Shown: positions 18,105-26,323 of the stretch, in pieces
Numbering within the stretch: the stretch's first letter is position 1
How the letters are laid out: each line of letters starts with the position of its first letter
Source of the DNA: PBB1 sp031380885
GTDB lineage: Bacteria > Pseudomonadota > Gammaproteobacteria > Burkholderiales > Burkholderiaceae_C
Length of the DNA: 46,344 nt
Assembly (NCBI GenBank): GCA_031380885.1
Contig: JANMXL010000070.1
Location: 1 to 46,344 of the forward strand
Reading direction: 5' to 3'
Notes under the pieces: model-generated
Told to the model about the DNA's origin: nothing
Database searches by the model: none
Seen by the model: only the letters and a program-made list of their open reading frames with translations
Program-made: the position numbers and the translations under genes

Positions 18105-19444
18105 AGATCAGTCGTCCTACCGAAGTCCCGGGCCGTCACGTTTTGCCCTGGCGTGCCCTGCTGCACAGCGCGAAGGCGCTGTGCAGCAGTGTGGTTGCCC
18201 GCCTGGTGGCACTGCTGCCCGCGTGGCACCGCGCATCGCCGTCCGGTGTGTCGGGCCCATATCTGAACAAGGGCGATGGCCCACCCGATCTCGACGAACT
18301 GTGGCGGGACTTCAACAAGAAGCTCAGCGGCCTGTTCGGCGGAAAGAGCGGTGGCTCACGCACGCCGAGCCCGGGCGATGGGGGCAACTTCCAACCCGAC
18401 ATGAAAAGCGCCGGCATCGGTATCGGCCTGGTTGCCGGGGTGGCCGCCTTGTTGTGGCTGGGCAGCGGTTTTTTCATCGTGCAGGAAGGTCAGCAGGCGG
18501 TCGTGACCTCGTTCGGCAAATACAGCCGCACGGCAGACGCCGGTTTCCAGTGGCGCATGCCGTTCCCATTTCAGGCCCACGAGACGGTGCCTGTGACCCA
18601 GTTGCGTTCGATCGAGGTGGGTCGAAACGCGGTGGTGCAATCGACCGGGCTGCGTGATTCGTCCATGCTCACGCAGGACGAGAACATTGTCGACATCCGT
18701 TTCACCGTTCAGTACCGCCTCAAAGACTCCCGCGCCTACCTGTTCGAGAACCGCAACCCCGACGACGCCGTCGTGCAGGCAGCGGAATCGGCGGTGCGCG
18801 AGATCGTCGGCAAGAGCACGATGGACTCGGTGCTCTACGAACAGCGTGACGCGATTGCCAACGAGTTGGTCAAATCGATTCAAACGCAGACTGACCGGCT
18901 CAACACCGGCATCCTGGTCGTCAATGTCAATGTGCAGAACGTGCAGGCGCCCGAGCAGGTGCAGGCCGCGTTCGACGATGCCTTCAAAGCCGGTGCCGAC
19001 CGCGAGCGCTTGAAGAACGAAGGTCAGGCCTATGCCAACGATGTGATTCCGAAGGCGCAGGGCACCGCCGCGCGCCTGCGCGAGGAATCCGAGGGTTACA
19101 AGTCGCGCGTCGTCGCGCAGGCCGAGGGTGACGCACAGCGCTTCTCGAGCGTTTTGATCGAATACAAGAAAGCGCCTGCCGTAACTCGCGACCGGCTTTA
19201 CATCGACACCATGAAAGAGGTTTACTCCAACGTCAGCAAGGTCTATGTCGACAGCCGAAACAACTCGAATTTGTTGTACCTGCCGCTCGACAAGCTGATC
19301 CAGCAAACGGGCGCCGCCTCGGCGCCCACCATAGGCGCTGCCATGGCGACGGCCGATGCCAACGCGGCGGCCCCGACGGCACCTGGCTCACCCGACGTGC
19401 GCTCGCGCGACGGTCAACGCGGTCGCGAGCGCGACGGCCGCTGA
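18101..19444 (+). CDS. hflK: FtsH protease modulator HflK
   Basis: A 447-residue SPFH-domain membrane protein. HflK and HflC form a large periplasmic cage around the FtsH protease and restrain its action on membrane proteins. The order is an N-terminal cytoplasmic segment with PPDLDELWRDFNKKLSGLFG (about 61-80), a membrane helix at about 104-126, the SPFH/Band-7 domain (about 127-300), a helical region and a disordered tail. The first 50 residues are unlike the family and include the product of a 14-bp perfect hairpin at 18158-18189. The ATG at 18101 overlaps the hflX stop; GTG at 18248, just before the conserved part, is an alternative start. Confidence 0.93.
18158..18189 (+). repeat. 14-bp perfect hairpin inside the hflK 5' end
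   Basis: CTGCTGCACAGCGC at 18158-18171 is the exact reverse complement of GCGCTGTGCAGCAG at 18176-18189, with a four-base loop GAAG. This is the strongest stem seen anywhere in the window. It lies 54 bases after the hflX stop codon and in the variable N-terminal segment of HflK. There is no T run after it, so it is not a classical terminator. Confidence 0.9.
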
Positions 19445-19462
19445 ACCTGGACGGAATCCACC

Positions 19463-20353
19463 ATGAATCGCATCGGTATTTATGTCGTCGGCGCATTGGT
19501 CGCGCTGCTCATCGCGTTCTCTACGTTGTTCATCGTCGATCAGCGGCAGTTCGCGGTGATCTACGCGCTCGGTGAAATCAAGGAAGTCGTCACCGAGCCT
19601 GGGCTGAAGTTCAAGCTGCCTCCACCGTTCCAGAACGTCGTGTTCCTCGACCGGCGCACGCAGACGCTCGACAGCCCTGAAACCCGGCCGATCTTCACTG
19701 CCGAGAAGAAGAGCCTGGTGATCGACTGGCTGGTCAAGTGGCGGGTGACGGATGCGCGCCAGTTCATCCGCAACAACGGCGTCGACATGCGCAATGTCGA
19801 AAGCCGCCTGAGCCCGATCGTGCAGGCCGCCTTCAACGAGGAGGTCACCAAGCGCACGGTGCAGGCGATGCTGGCCACCGATCGCGACCGGGTGATGCAG
19901 GGCGTGCGCACCCGGCTGATCGAGGAAGCCAAATCGTTCGGCATCGACATCGTCGATGTGCGCATCAAGCGCGTTGATTTCTCGGCGAACATCACCGACT
20001 CGGTGTATCGCCGCATGGAGTCCGAACGCAAGCGCGTCGCGAATGAATTGCGATCGACCGGTGCCGCCGAGGCCGAGAAAATCCGCGCCGATGCCGATCG
20101 ACAGCGCGAGGTGATCGTCGCCGAGGCCTACCGCGACGCGCAGAAGGTCAAAGGCGAGGGCGACGCCAAGGCGTCAACGCTGTATGCCGATGCCTTCGGC
20201 CGTGACCCGCAGTTCGCACAGTTCTATCGCAGCCTCGAAGCCTACCGAACCAGCTTTCGCAGCAAGAACGATGTGATGGTGCTCGATCCGTCGAGCGAGT
20301 TCTTCGATGCGATGCGCGGTAACGTCGGCGGCTCCCCGTCCGGCAGGAAGTGA
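19463..20353 (+). CDS. hflC: FtsH protease modulator HflC
   Basis: A 296-residue SPFH-domain protein, the partner of HflK in the cage around FtsH. One N-terminal membrane helix (YVVGALVALLIAFSTLFIV, about residues 7-25) is followed by the SPFH domain (QRQFAVIYALGEIK onward) and a long helical part (ERKRVANELRSTGAAEAEKIRADADR). The length and motifs are standard. The start at 19463 is 18 bases after hflK. The TGA overlaps the GTG start of the next small gene (GTGA at 20350-20353). Confidence 0.96.
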   Translation: MNRIGIYVVGALVALLIAFSTLFIVDQRQFAVIYALGEIKEVVTEPGLKFKLPPPFQNVVFLDRRTQTLDSPETRPIFTAEKKSLVIDWLVKWRVTDARQFIRNNGVDMRNVESRLSPIVQAAFNEEVTKRTVQAMLATDRDRVMQGVRTRLIEEAKSFGIDIVDVRIKRVDFSANITDSVYRRMESERKRVANELRSTGAAEAEKIRADADRQREVIVAEAYRDAQKVKGEGDAKASTLYADAFGRDPQFAQFYRSLEAYRTSFRSKNDVMVLDPSSEFFDAMRGNVGGSPSGRK

Positions 20354-20556
20354 TCGGCGTCAGCGATCCCTGGAACGCGCTGCTGCTGGCGTTCGGCATG
20401 CTGCTGCTGCTCGAAGGGCTGTTGCCCTTCCTGAGCCCTCGACAGTGGAGGGCGTTGTTTGAACAGGCTGCGAAGCTGACCGACGGGCAGTTGCGATTTC
20501 TGGGGCTGACCGCACTCGTGATCGGTTGCGGGATTCTGTTCCTCGCCCTCGACTGA
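20350..20556 (+). CDS. YjeT-like DUF2065 small membrane protein
   Basis: A 68-residue protein of the DUF2065 (YjeT) family with two membrane helices, about residues 8-27 and 49-67, joined by a short soluble loop (SPRQWRALFEQAAKLTDGQ). Its function is unknown. The GTG start overlaps the hflC stop, so it is almost surely translated with hflC. E. coli has yjeT in exactly the same place, between hflC and purA, which suggests a long-lived link with HflKC; this link is inferred from position. Confidence 0.87.
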   Translation: MIGVSDPWNALLLAFGMLLLLEGLLPFLSPRQWRALFEQAAKLTDGQLRFLGLTALVIGCGILFLALD

Positions 20557-20603
20557 GGCCACTTCGGCGGCACTCGTTGCGGCAGCGGGTCACACGGCCC
20601 GCC

Positions 20604-20609
20604 TACAAT
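20604..20609 (+). promoter_or_regulatory. possible -10 box for hisZ-purA
   Basis: TACAAT lies 33 bases before the hisZ start, in the 80-base gap after the DUF2065 gene. A -35 is not clear; TTGCGG at 20578-20583 would leave a spacer of 20. It may give hisZ and purA a promoter separate from the hfl operon. Confidence 0.35.
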
Positions 20610-20636
20610 CTATGTTTTAACAGCGGGTGGTTTTAC

Positions 20637-21803
20637 ATGGTGTCTGCTTGGCTGTTGCCGGAGCACATCGCTGACGTCCTGCCTGCCCAGGCACGGCAGG
20701 TCGAGCGCATGCGTCGCACCTTGCTCGATGTGGCCGGTGCTTACGGATACGAGCTGGTGATTCCGCCGTTGGTCGAGCACCTGGAGTCGCTGTTGAGCGG
20801 CACCGGACGCGAGCTCGATCTGCGCACCTTCAAGCTGGTTGATCAGCTCAGCGGTCGCACGGTCGGCATGCGGGCCGACAGCACGCCTCAGGTCGCGCGC
20901 ATCGACGCGCACCTGCTTAATCGCGAGGGCGTGACCCGCTTGTGTTATTGCGGCCCGCTGCTGCACACCTTGCCTTCAGGCCTGCATGGCACGCGTGAAC
21001 CGTTGCAGTTCGGCGCGGAGATCTTCGGTCATGCCGGCTTGGAAGCCGACCTGGAAGTCATCGATCTGGCGCTCGACTGCGCGAAGGCCGTGGGCCTGCA
21101 GTCGCCGACACTCGACATGAGCGATGCGCGCATCGTGCGTGGCTTGCTGGCGGGCGCACCCATCGACGCGGCGCACATCCATGCGGTGGTCGATGCGTTG
21201 GCAGCCAAGGACGGTGCCGAGCTGGGCCGCTTGTCGATCGGCCTCACACCAGAGATTCGCGCCGGCCTGCAGTGGCTGCTGCGCCTCTACGGCGATGACG
21301 AGGTGCTGACGCTGGCCGAACAGAACCTGCCCAAGCGCTCGACGATCGCTGCAGCATTGCGCGATCTGCGCCTGCTCAGTCGGCATGTCCGCGAGGCCTA
21401 TCCCGACGTGCGCGTCGGGTTCGACCTGGCCGATGTCGGCGGCTACGCCTACTACAGCGGCGCGCGCTTCGCGGTGTACGCGCCCGGATCGTGCGACGCA
21501 CTGCTGCGCGGCGGGCGCTACGACGAGGTGGGGGCGGTGTTCGGTCGCAGCCGTCCGGCGGTCGGCTTCAGCGTGGTCGACCTGAAAGAGCTCGCCGAGC
21601 AGGCCCCGGTCGGCAAGCCGTGCGCCGCCATTCGTGCGCCGTGGGCGGAAGAGCCTACTTTGCGTGCAGCCGTTCGCCGACTGCGTCAGCAAGGCGAGTC
21701 GGTCATCTGCTTGCTGCCTGGCCACGCCATCGAAGGCGAGGGCTTCGAATGCGACCGGGATCTGGTGTTGCAAGGCGGCGACTGGATCGTGCGAACCTTA
21801 TGA
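20637..21803 (+). CDS. hisZ: ATP phosphoribosyltransferase regulatory subunit HisZ
   Basis: A 388-residue HisZ, a paralogue of histidyl-tRNA synthetase that has lost charging activity and instead activates the short form of HisG, the first enzyme of histidine synthesis. The class II fold is visible: LLPEHIADVLPAQ at the start, MRADSTPQVARID as the motif 2 region, and GGRYDEVGAVFGRSRPAVGFSVVDL near the end, with the anticodon-binding domain missing. The ATG at 20637 is followed directly by the family opening. The presence of hisZ implies a short HisG elsewhere in the genome. It sits between yjeT and purA, where E. coli has nothing. Confidence 0.95.
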   Translation: MVSAWLLPEHIADVLPAQARQVERMRRTLLDVAGAYGYELVIPPLVEHLESLLSGTGRELDLRTFKLVDQLSGRTVGMRADSTPQVARIDAHLLNREGVTRLCYCGPLLHTLPSGLHGTREPLQFGAEIFGHAGLEADLEVIDLALDCAKAVGLQSPTLDMSDARIVRGLLAGAPIDAAHIHAVVDALAAKDGAELGRLSIGLTPEIRAGLQWLLRLYGDDEVLTLAEQNLPKRSTIAAALRDLRLLSRHVREAYPDVRVGFDLADVGGYAYYSGARFAVYAPGSCDALLRGGRYDEVGAVFGRSRPAVGFSVVDLKELAEQAPVGKPCAAIRAPWAEEPTLRAAVRRLRQQGESVICLLPGHAIEGEGFECDRDLVLQGGDWIVRTL

Positions 21804-21857
21804 GTGGTTGTGCGGCCGGCGTGACCGTGCCGTTTTCTTTTTCTGGACTTTCAAGAC

Positions 21858-23207
21858 ATGCGTGAATCTCAAGCCGGTGCGTCCGGACGCAACGTGGTCG
21901 TCATCGGCACCCAGTGGGGCGATGAAGGCAAGGGCAAGGTCGTCGACTGGCTGACCGATCATGCACAAGGCGTGGTGCGCTTCCAGGGCGGCCACAACGC
22001 CGGGCACACACTGGTCATCAAGGGCGTGAAGACAGCCTTGCAGCTGATCCCGTCGGGCATCATGCGCGATGGTGTGGCCTGCTACATCGGCAATGGTGTG
22101 GTGGTCGACCCGTCACATCTGCTGCTCGAAATCGAGCGGCTGGAGGCGATGGGGCTCGAGGTGCGCTCGCGCCTTTTCATCAGCGAATCGTGTCCGCTGA
22201 TCCTGCCCTTCCACGTCGAGGTCGACAAGGCGCGCGAAGCGCTGCGCGAGACCAGCGGCGCGGGCAAGATCGGCACCACCGGCAAGGGCATCGGCCCGGC
22301 CTACGAAGACAAGGTGGCGCGCCGCGCGCTGCGCGTGCAAGACCTGAAGCACCCGGAACGCTTCGCGAAGAAGCTGCACGAGTTGCTCGACCTGCACAAC
22401 GTCGCGCTGTCGGGCTACCTGAAGTCGAAGCCGCTGGAATTCCAACCCATCTACGACCTGGCGATGTCACTCGCCGAGCAGCTCAAGCCGATGATGGCTG
22501 ACGTCGGTTATGCGCTGCACACCGCTCACGCGGCTGGCGCCAACCTGCTGTTTGAAGGTGCGCAAGGCTCGCTGCTCGACATCGATCACGGCACCTATCC
22601 ATATGTGACGTCCAGCAACTGCGTGGCCGGCAATGCGTCGGCCGGCGCCGGTGTCGGGCCGAACCAGCTGCACTACGTCCTCGGCATCACCAAGGCCTAC
22701 ACGACGCGGGTGGGCAGCGGGCCGTTCCCGACGGAGCTGCCGATGGACGTGCCTGGCACCGTCGGCCACCACCTGTCCACCGTCGGCCAGGAGCGCGGCA
22801 CGGTGACCGGTCGACCCCGTCGCTGCGGCTGGCTGGACGCCGCGGCGCTGAAGCGCTCGATCATCATCAACGGCGTGTCCGGTCTGTGCATCACCAAGCT
22901 CGATGTGCTCGACGGTCTGACTGAGATCAAGGTCTGTGTCGGCTACGACCTGCACGGAAAGCGCATCGACATCCTGCCGCTCGACGCCGACGACATCACC
23001 GATTGCGTGCCGATCTATGACACCTTCGCGGGCTGGACGGAAACCACCGCGGGCGTCACCCAGTGGGACGCCTTGCCGCTGAATGCCCGCCGCTACTTGG
23101 AGCGCGTGCAGGCCTTCATCGGCGCGCCGATCGACATGGTGTCCACCGGCCCCGACCGTGACCACACCATCTTGCTGCGTCACCCTTACCAGACGCCATC
23201 GTCATGA
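21858..23207 (+). CDS. purA: adenylosuccinate synthetase
   Basis: A 449-residue PurA, which joins IMP and aspartate using GTP to make adenylosuccinate on the way to AMP. The GTP-binding loop WGDEGKGK with the catalytic aspartate D22, the motif GGHNAGHT, the IMP-binding GKIGTTGKGIGPAYEDK and the aspartate-binding region near VTGRPRRCGWLD are complete. The extra 10 N-terminal residues before RNVVVIGTQWG are usual in Burkholderiales. It lies 54 bases after hisZ. Confidence 0.98.
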   Translation: MRESQAGASGRNVVVIGTQWGDEGKGKVVDWLTDHAQGVVRFQGGHNAGHTLVIKGVKTALQLIPSGIMRDGVACYIGNGVVVDPSHLLLEIERLEAMGLEVRSRLFISESCPLILPFHVEVDKAREALRETSGAGKIGTTGKGIGPAYEDKVARRALRVQDLKHPERFAKKLHELLDLHNVALSGYLKSKPLEFQPIYDLAMSLAEQLKPMMADVGYALHTAHAAGANLLFEGAQGSLLDIDHGTYPYVTSSNCVAGNASAGAGVGPNQLHYVLGITKAYTTRVGSGPFPTELPMDVPGTVGHHLSTVGQERGTVTGRPRRCGWLDAAALKRSIIINGVSGLCITKLDVLDGLTEIKVCVGYDLHGKRIDILPLDADDITDCVPIYDTFAGWTETTAGVTQWDALPLNARRYLERVQAFIGAPIDMVSTGPDRDHTILLRHPYQTPSS

Positions 23208-23244
23208 CCCTGCGACACGCTGCTTGCCACCTCTCGGAGTCCGC

Positions 23245-23766
23245 ATGCTGACCGACGATGGCAAGCACCTCTACGTCTCCTGGGGCGAGTACCACATGCT
23301 GATCGAGCGGCTGGCGCTGAAGATCCATGCGTCGGGCTGGGAGTTCGATCAGATCCTGTGTCTCGCGCGTGGCGGCATGCGGCCGGGCGACGTGCTGTCG
23401 CGGGTGTTCGACAAGCCGCTCGGCATCATGTCGACCAGTTCGTACCGTGATGGCGATGGCACGCTGCAAGGTCGGCTCGACATGGCGACCTACATCACGC
23501 TGCCGCACGGTGAATTGGGGGGGCGGGTGCTGCTGGTCGATGACTTGGCAGACACCGGTGTGACGCTGCGGGCGGTGGTCGATCGGCTGCGAGGCATGCC
23601 GTCGATCAGCGAATTGCGATCGGCGGTCATCTGGACCAAGGGCATCTCGTCGTATGTGCCCGACTACCACGTCGAACTGCTGCCCACGAGCCCGTGGATC
23701 CATCAACCGTTCGAGGAATACGACGGCATGCGGCCCGACAGGCTCGCGAAGAAATTCGCGATCTGA
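23245..23766 (+). CDS. phosphoribosyltransferase-domain protein of unknown substrate
   Basis: A 173-residue type I phosphoribosyltransferase fold protein. The PRPP-binding loop reads VLLVDDLADTGVTLRAV, and LCLARGGMRPGDVLSR supplies the upstream PPi loop. This resembles the xanthine/hypoxanthine-guanine type family, but the base-binding hood is too short to assign a substrate. A ribosome site CGGAG lies just upstream of the ATG at 23245. The place after purA suggests a role in purine salvage, which is inference; in E. coli the regulator nsrR sits at this point between purA and rnr. Confidence 0.85.
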   Translation: MLTDDGKHLYVSWGEYHMLIERLALKIHASGWEFDQILCLARGGMRPGDVLSRVFDKPLGIMSTSSYRDGDGTLQGRLDMATYITLPHGELGGRVLLVDDLADTGVTLRAVVDRLRGMPSISELRSAVIWTKGISSYVPDYHVELLPTSPWIHQPFEEYDGMRPDRLAKKFAI

Positions 23767-23827
23767 ACCGCGGCCTGCGCGCCGCACCATGCGCACTGCC
23801 AGTCATTCGGCAGTGCATTCGAAACCC

Positions 23828-23860
23828 GAAAACAAAGAAGCCAGCACATGTGCTGGCTTC
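23828..23860 (-). terminator. Rho-independent terminator of tRNA-Leu
   Basis: On the minus strand, just after the tRNA 3' end, a perfect 24-base palindrome (arms GAAGCCAGCACA and TGTGCTGGCTTC, 23837-23860) is followed by TTTGTTTT. The stem plus T run fits an intrinsic terminator. The palindrome has no loop on paper; the central four or more bases would open in RNA. Confidence 0.85.
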
Positions 23861-23868
23861 GATATATT

Positions 23869-23953
<85 letters not shown>

Positions 23954-23969
23954 ATTCAGGAAGCCTGAG

Positions 23970-23998
23970 ATCATATCATCGACAAGACAACAAACCAA
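23970..23998 (-). promoter_or_regulatory. sigma-70 type promoter of tRNA-Leu
   Basis: On the minus strand, TTGGTT (23993-23998) and TATGAT (23970-23975) are separated by 17 bases. Transcription would begin about 8-10 bases before the mature 5' end at 23953, leaving a short leader for RNase P to remove. Confidence 0.55.
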
Positions 23999-24025
23999 CC
24001 CCCAACTCCCATCGGCGCTGACCTC

Positions 24026-26299
24026 ATGAGCGAGGTCGAAGGCACTGTGCAGGGACACCGCGACGGACACGGCTTCGTGGTCCGCGACGATCGCCAAGCC
24101 GATCTCTACCTCTCTCAACAGGAAATGCGCGCGGTGCTGCACCGCGACCGGGTCAAGGCACGCATCGTGCGCTTCGACCGCAAGGGACGCCCGGAAGGCC
24201 GCGTGCTCGACATCATCGAGCGCAAGAAGGCGCCGATCATCGGCCGCCTGCTGCACGAAAGCGGCGTCTGGCTGGTGGCCCCCGAAGACAAGCGCTACGG
24301 GCAGGACATCCTGATCCCGAAGAACGCCGTCGCCAATGCGACCGCAGGACAGGTCGTGGCGATCGAGCTGACCGAGCCGCCATCGATGTACTCGCAGCCG
24401 GTGGGCCGCGTCACCGAGGTACTCGGCGAGATCGATGACCCGGGCATGGAAATCGAGATCGCGGTACGCAAGTACGAAGTGCCGCACCGCTTCTCACCGG
24501 AAACCCTGGCGCAGGCGGCGGCCCTGCCCGACAAGATTCGCCCAGTCGATCGCAAGAGTCGCATCGACCTGACCGATGTCGCGCTGGTCACGATCGACGG
24601 CGAAGACGCGCGCGACTTCGACGATGCGGTGTATTGCGAGCCGGCCGTTGTTGGCAAGAGCGCTGGCCGCAGCAAGGCGCCGAATGGCTGGCGCCTGCTG
24701 GTGGCGATCGCCGACGTCAGCCATTACGTGAAGCCGGGCGAGCCACTCGACAACGATGCGTATGAGCGCGCCACGTCGGTGTATTTCCCACGCCGCGTGA
24801 TCCCGATGCTGCCGGAGAAGCTGTCGAATGGCCTGTGTTCGCTGAACCCGAACGAAGACCGGCTGGCGATGGTCTGCGACATGCTGATCACCGCAGCAGG
24901 TGAGATCCATGCATACCAGTTCTTCCCCGCCATCATCAATTCACACGCACGCTTCACCTACAACGAAGTCGCGGCGATCCTCGGCAACACCCGTGGCCCA
25001 GAAGCGGCGCGACGCAAGGACTTGGTCGATGACTTGCTGAACCTCAACGAGGTCTACCGCGCGCTGGTGAAGGAACGCGGCAAGCGTGGCGCGATCGACT
25101 TCGAAACCACCGAGACGCAGATCGTCTGCGACGACAACGGGCGCATCGAGAAGATCATCCCGCGCACCCGCAACGAGGCGCACAAGCTGATCGAAGAAGC
25201 GATGCTGGCCGCCAATGTCTGCGCCGCCGACTTCATCGCCGGCGCCAAGCACCCGTCGCTGTACCGCGTGCACGAAGGCCCCACGCCCGAGAAGAAGACG
25301 CTTCTGCAGAACTACCTGAAGGCGCTCGGCCTGGGCCTGTCGATCAGCGACGACCCGAAGCCGCGCGAGTACCAGTTGATTGCCGCCGCCACCAAAGACC
25401 GCATCGACGCCGAGCAGATTCATTCGATGCTGCTGCGCTCGATGCAGCAGGCGATCTACACCGCGACCAACAGCGGCCACTTCGGGCTGGCCTACGAGGC
25501 CTACACGCACTTCACCAGCCCGATCCGGCGCTACCCCGACCTGCTGGTCCACCGCGTCATCAAGGCCATCCTGGGCAGCAAGCGCTACTTGCTCAGCAAG
25601 GGCATGGTCGAGTCGATGCCGCCAGCGCGCAGCATGGCCAAACCCTCCAAGCAGGCCAAGACCGTGAATCCGGCCAAGCCCGTGACGCTGACCGCCGAGG
25701 GGGAGGTGTGGGAAGTCGCCGGTGCGCATTGCAGCGCCAACGAACGCCGCGCCGACGAGGCCTCGCGCGATGTCGAAGCCTGGCTGAAATGCCGCTACAT
25801 GCGCGAGCACCTGGGTGAGGAATACAGCGGCCGCGTGAGTGCTGCCACCAGCTTCGGCCTGTTCGTGCAGCTCGACGGCCTGTACGTCGAAGGGCTGGTC
25901 CACATCACCGAACTCGGCGGCGAGTACTACCGCTTCGACGAGGTCAAGCAGGAGCTGCGTGGCGAGCGCTCCGGCGTGCGCTATGCCGTCGGGTCGCGGG
26001 TGCGGGTGCAGGTCAGCCGCGTCGACCTCGATGGCCGCAAGATCGACTTCCGCATGGTGCGTGATGGCGAGGAAGACGCAGCGATGGTGCGCGCGAAGCG
26101 CGAGCGCGGTGCCGACCGAAACGGCGAACGCAACGCCAGCGCGGTGGCGGAGCTGGCCAGCGTGAAGGAAACCGATCGTGCGGTGAAGGCGGCGGGCAAG
26201 CGCAAGGGTTACAGCGCCTCCGGGGCGCGCCTGAACCCGGTGCGTGCTGCCAAGACTGCGGCGCGCAAGGGGCCAGCCAAGGCAGCGAAGCGGCGCTGA
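24026..26299 (+). CDS. rnr: ribonuclease R
   Basis: A 757-residue RNase R, the processive 3' to 5' exonuclease able to degrade structured RNA. Cold-shock-like domains occupy about residues 1-150, starting with VEGTVQGHRDGHGFV. The RNB catalytic domain follows with the metal-binding aspartates D191, D197, D199 and D200 in DGEDARDFDDA, then an S1 domain (about 598-680) and a basic Lys/Arg/Ala tail. The N-terminal helix-turn-helix region of E. coli RNase R is absent: an in-frame TGA at 23966 blocks extension, and the tRNA gene ends just upstream. A Pro/Lys-rich insertion (about 530-565) lies before HCSANERRADEA. E. coli also has rnr downstream of purA. Confidence 0.96.
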   Translation: MSEVEGTVQGHRDGHGFVVRDDRQADLYLSQQEMRAVLHRDRVKARIVRFDRKGRPEGRVLDIIERKKAPIIGRLLHESGVWLVAPEDKRYGQDILIPKNAVANATAGQVVAIELTEPPSMYSQPVGRVTEVLGEIDDPGMEIEIAVRKYEVPHRFSPETLAQAAALPDKIRPVDRKSRIDLTDVALVTIDGEDARDFDDAVYCEPAVVGKSAGRSKAPNGWRLLVAIADVSHYVKPGEPLDNDAYERATSVYFPRRVIPMLPEKLSNGLCSLNPNEDRLAMVCDMLITAAGEIHAYQFFPAIINSHARFTYNEVAAILGNTRGPEAARRKDLVDDLLNLNEVYRALVKERGKRGAIDFETTETQIVCDDNGRIEKIIPRTRNEAHKLIEEAMLAANVCAADFIAGAKHPSLYRVHEGPTPEKKTLLQNYLKALGLGLSISDDPKPREYQLIAAATKDRIDAEQIHSMLLRSMQQAIYTATNSGHFGLAYEAYTHFTSPIRRYPDLLVHRVIKAILGSKRYLLSKGMVESMPPARSMAKPSKQAKTVNPAKPVTLTAEGEVWEVAGAHCSANERRADEASRDVEAWLKCRYMREHLGEEYSGRVSAATSFGLFVQLDGLYVEGLVHITELGGEYYRFDEVKQELRGERSGVRYAVGSRVRVQVSRVDLDGRKIDFRMVRDGEEDAAMVRAKRERGADRNGERNASAVAELASVKETDRAVKAAGKRKGYSASGARLNPVRAAKTAARKGPAKAAKRR

Positions 26300-26323
26300 C
26301 AGGTCTTGGACACGCCGCGCTGC

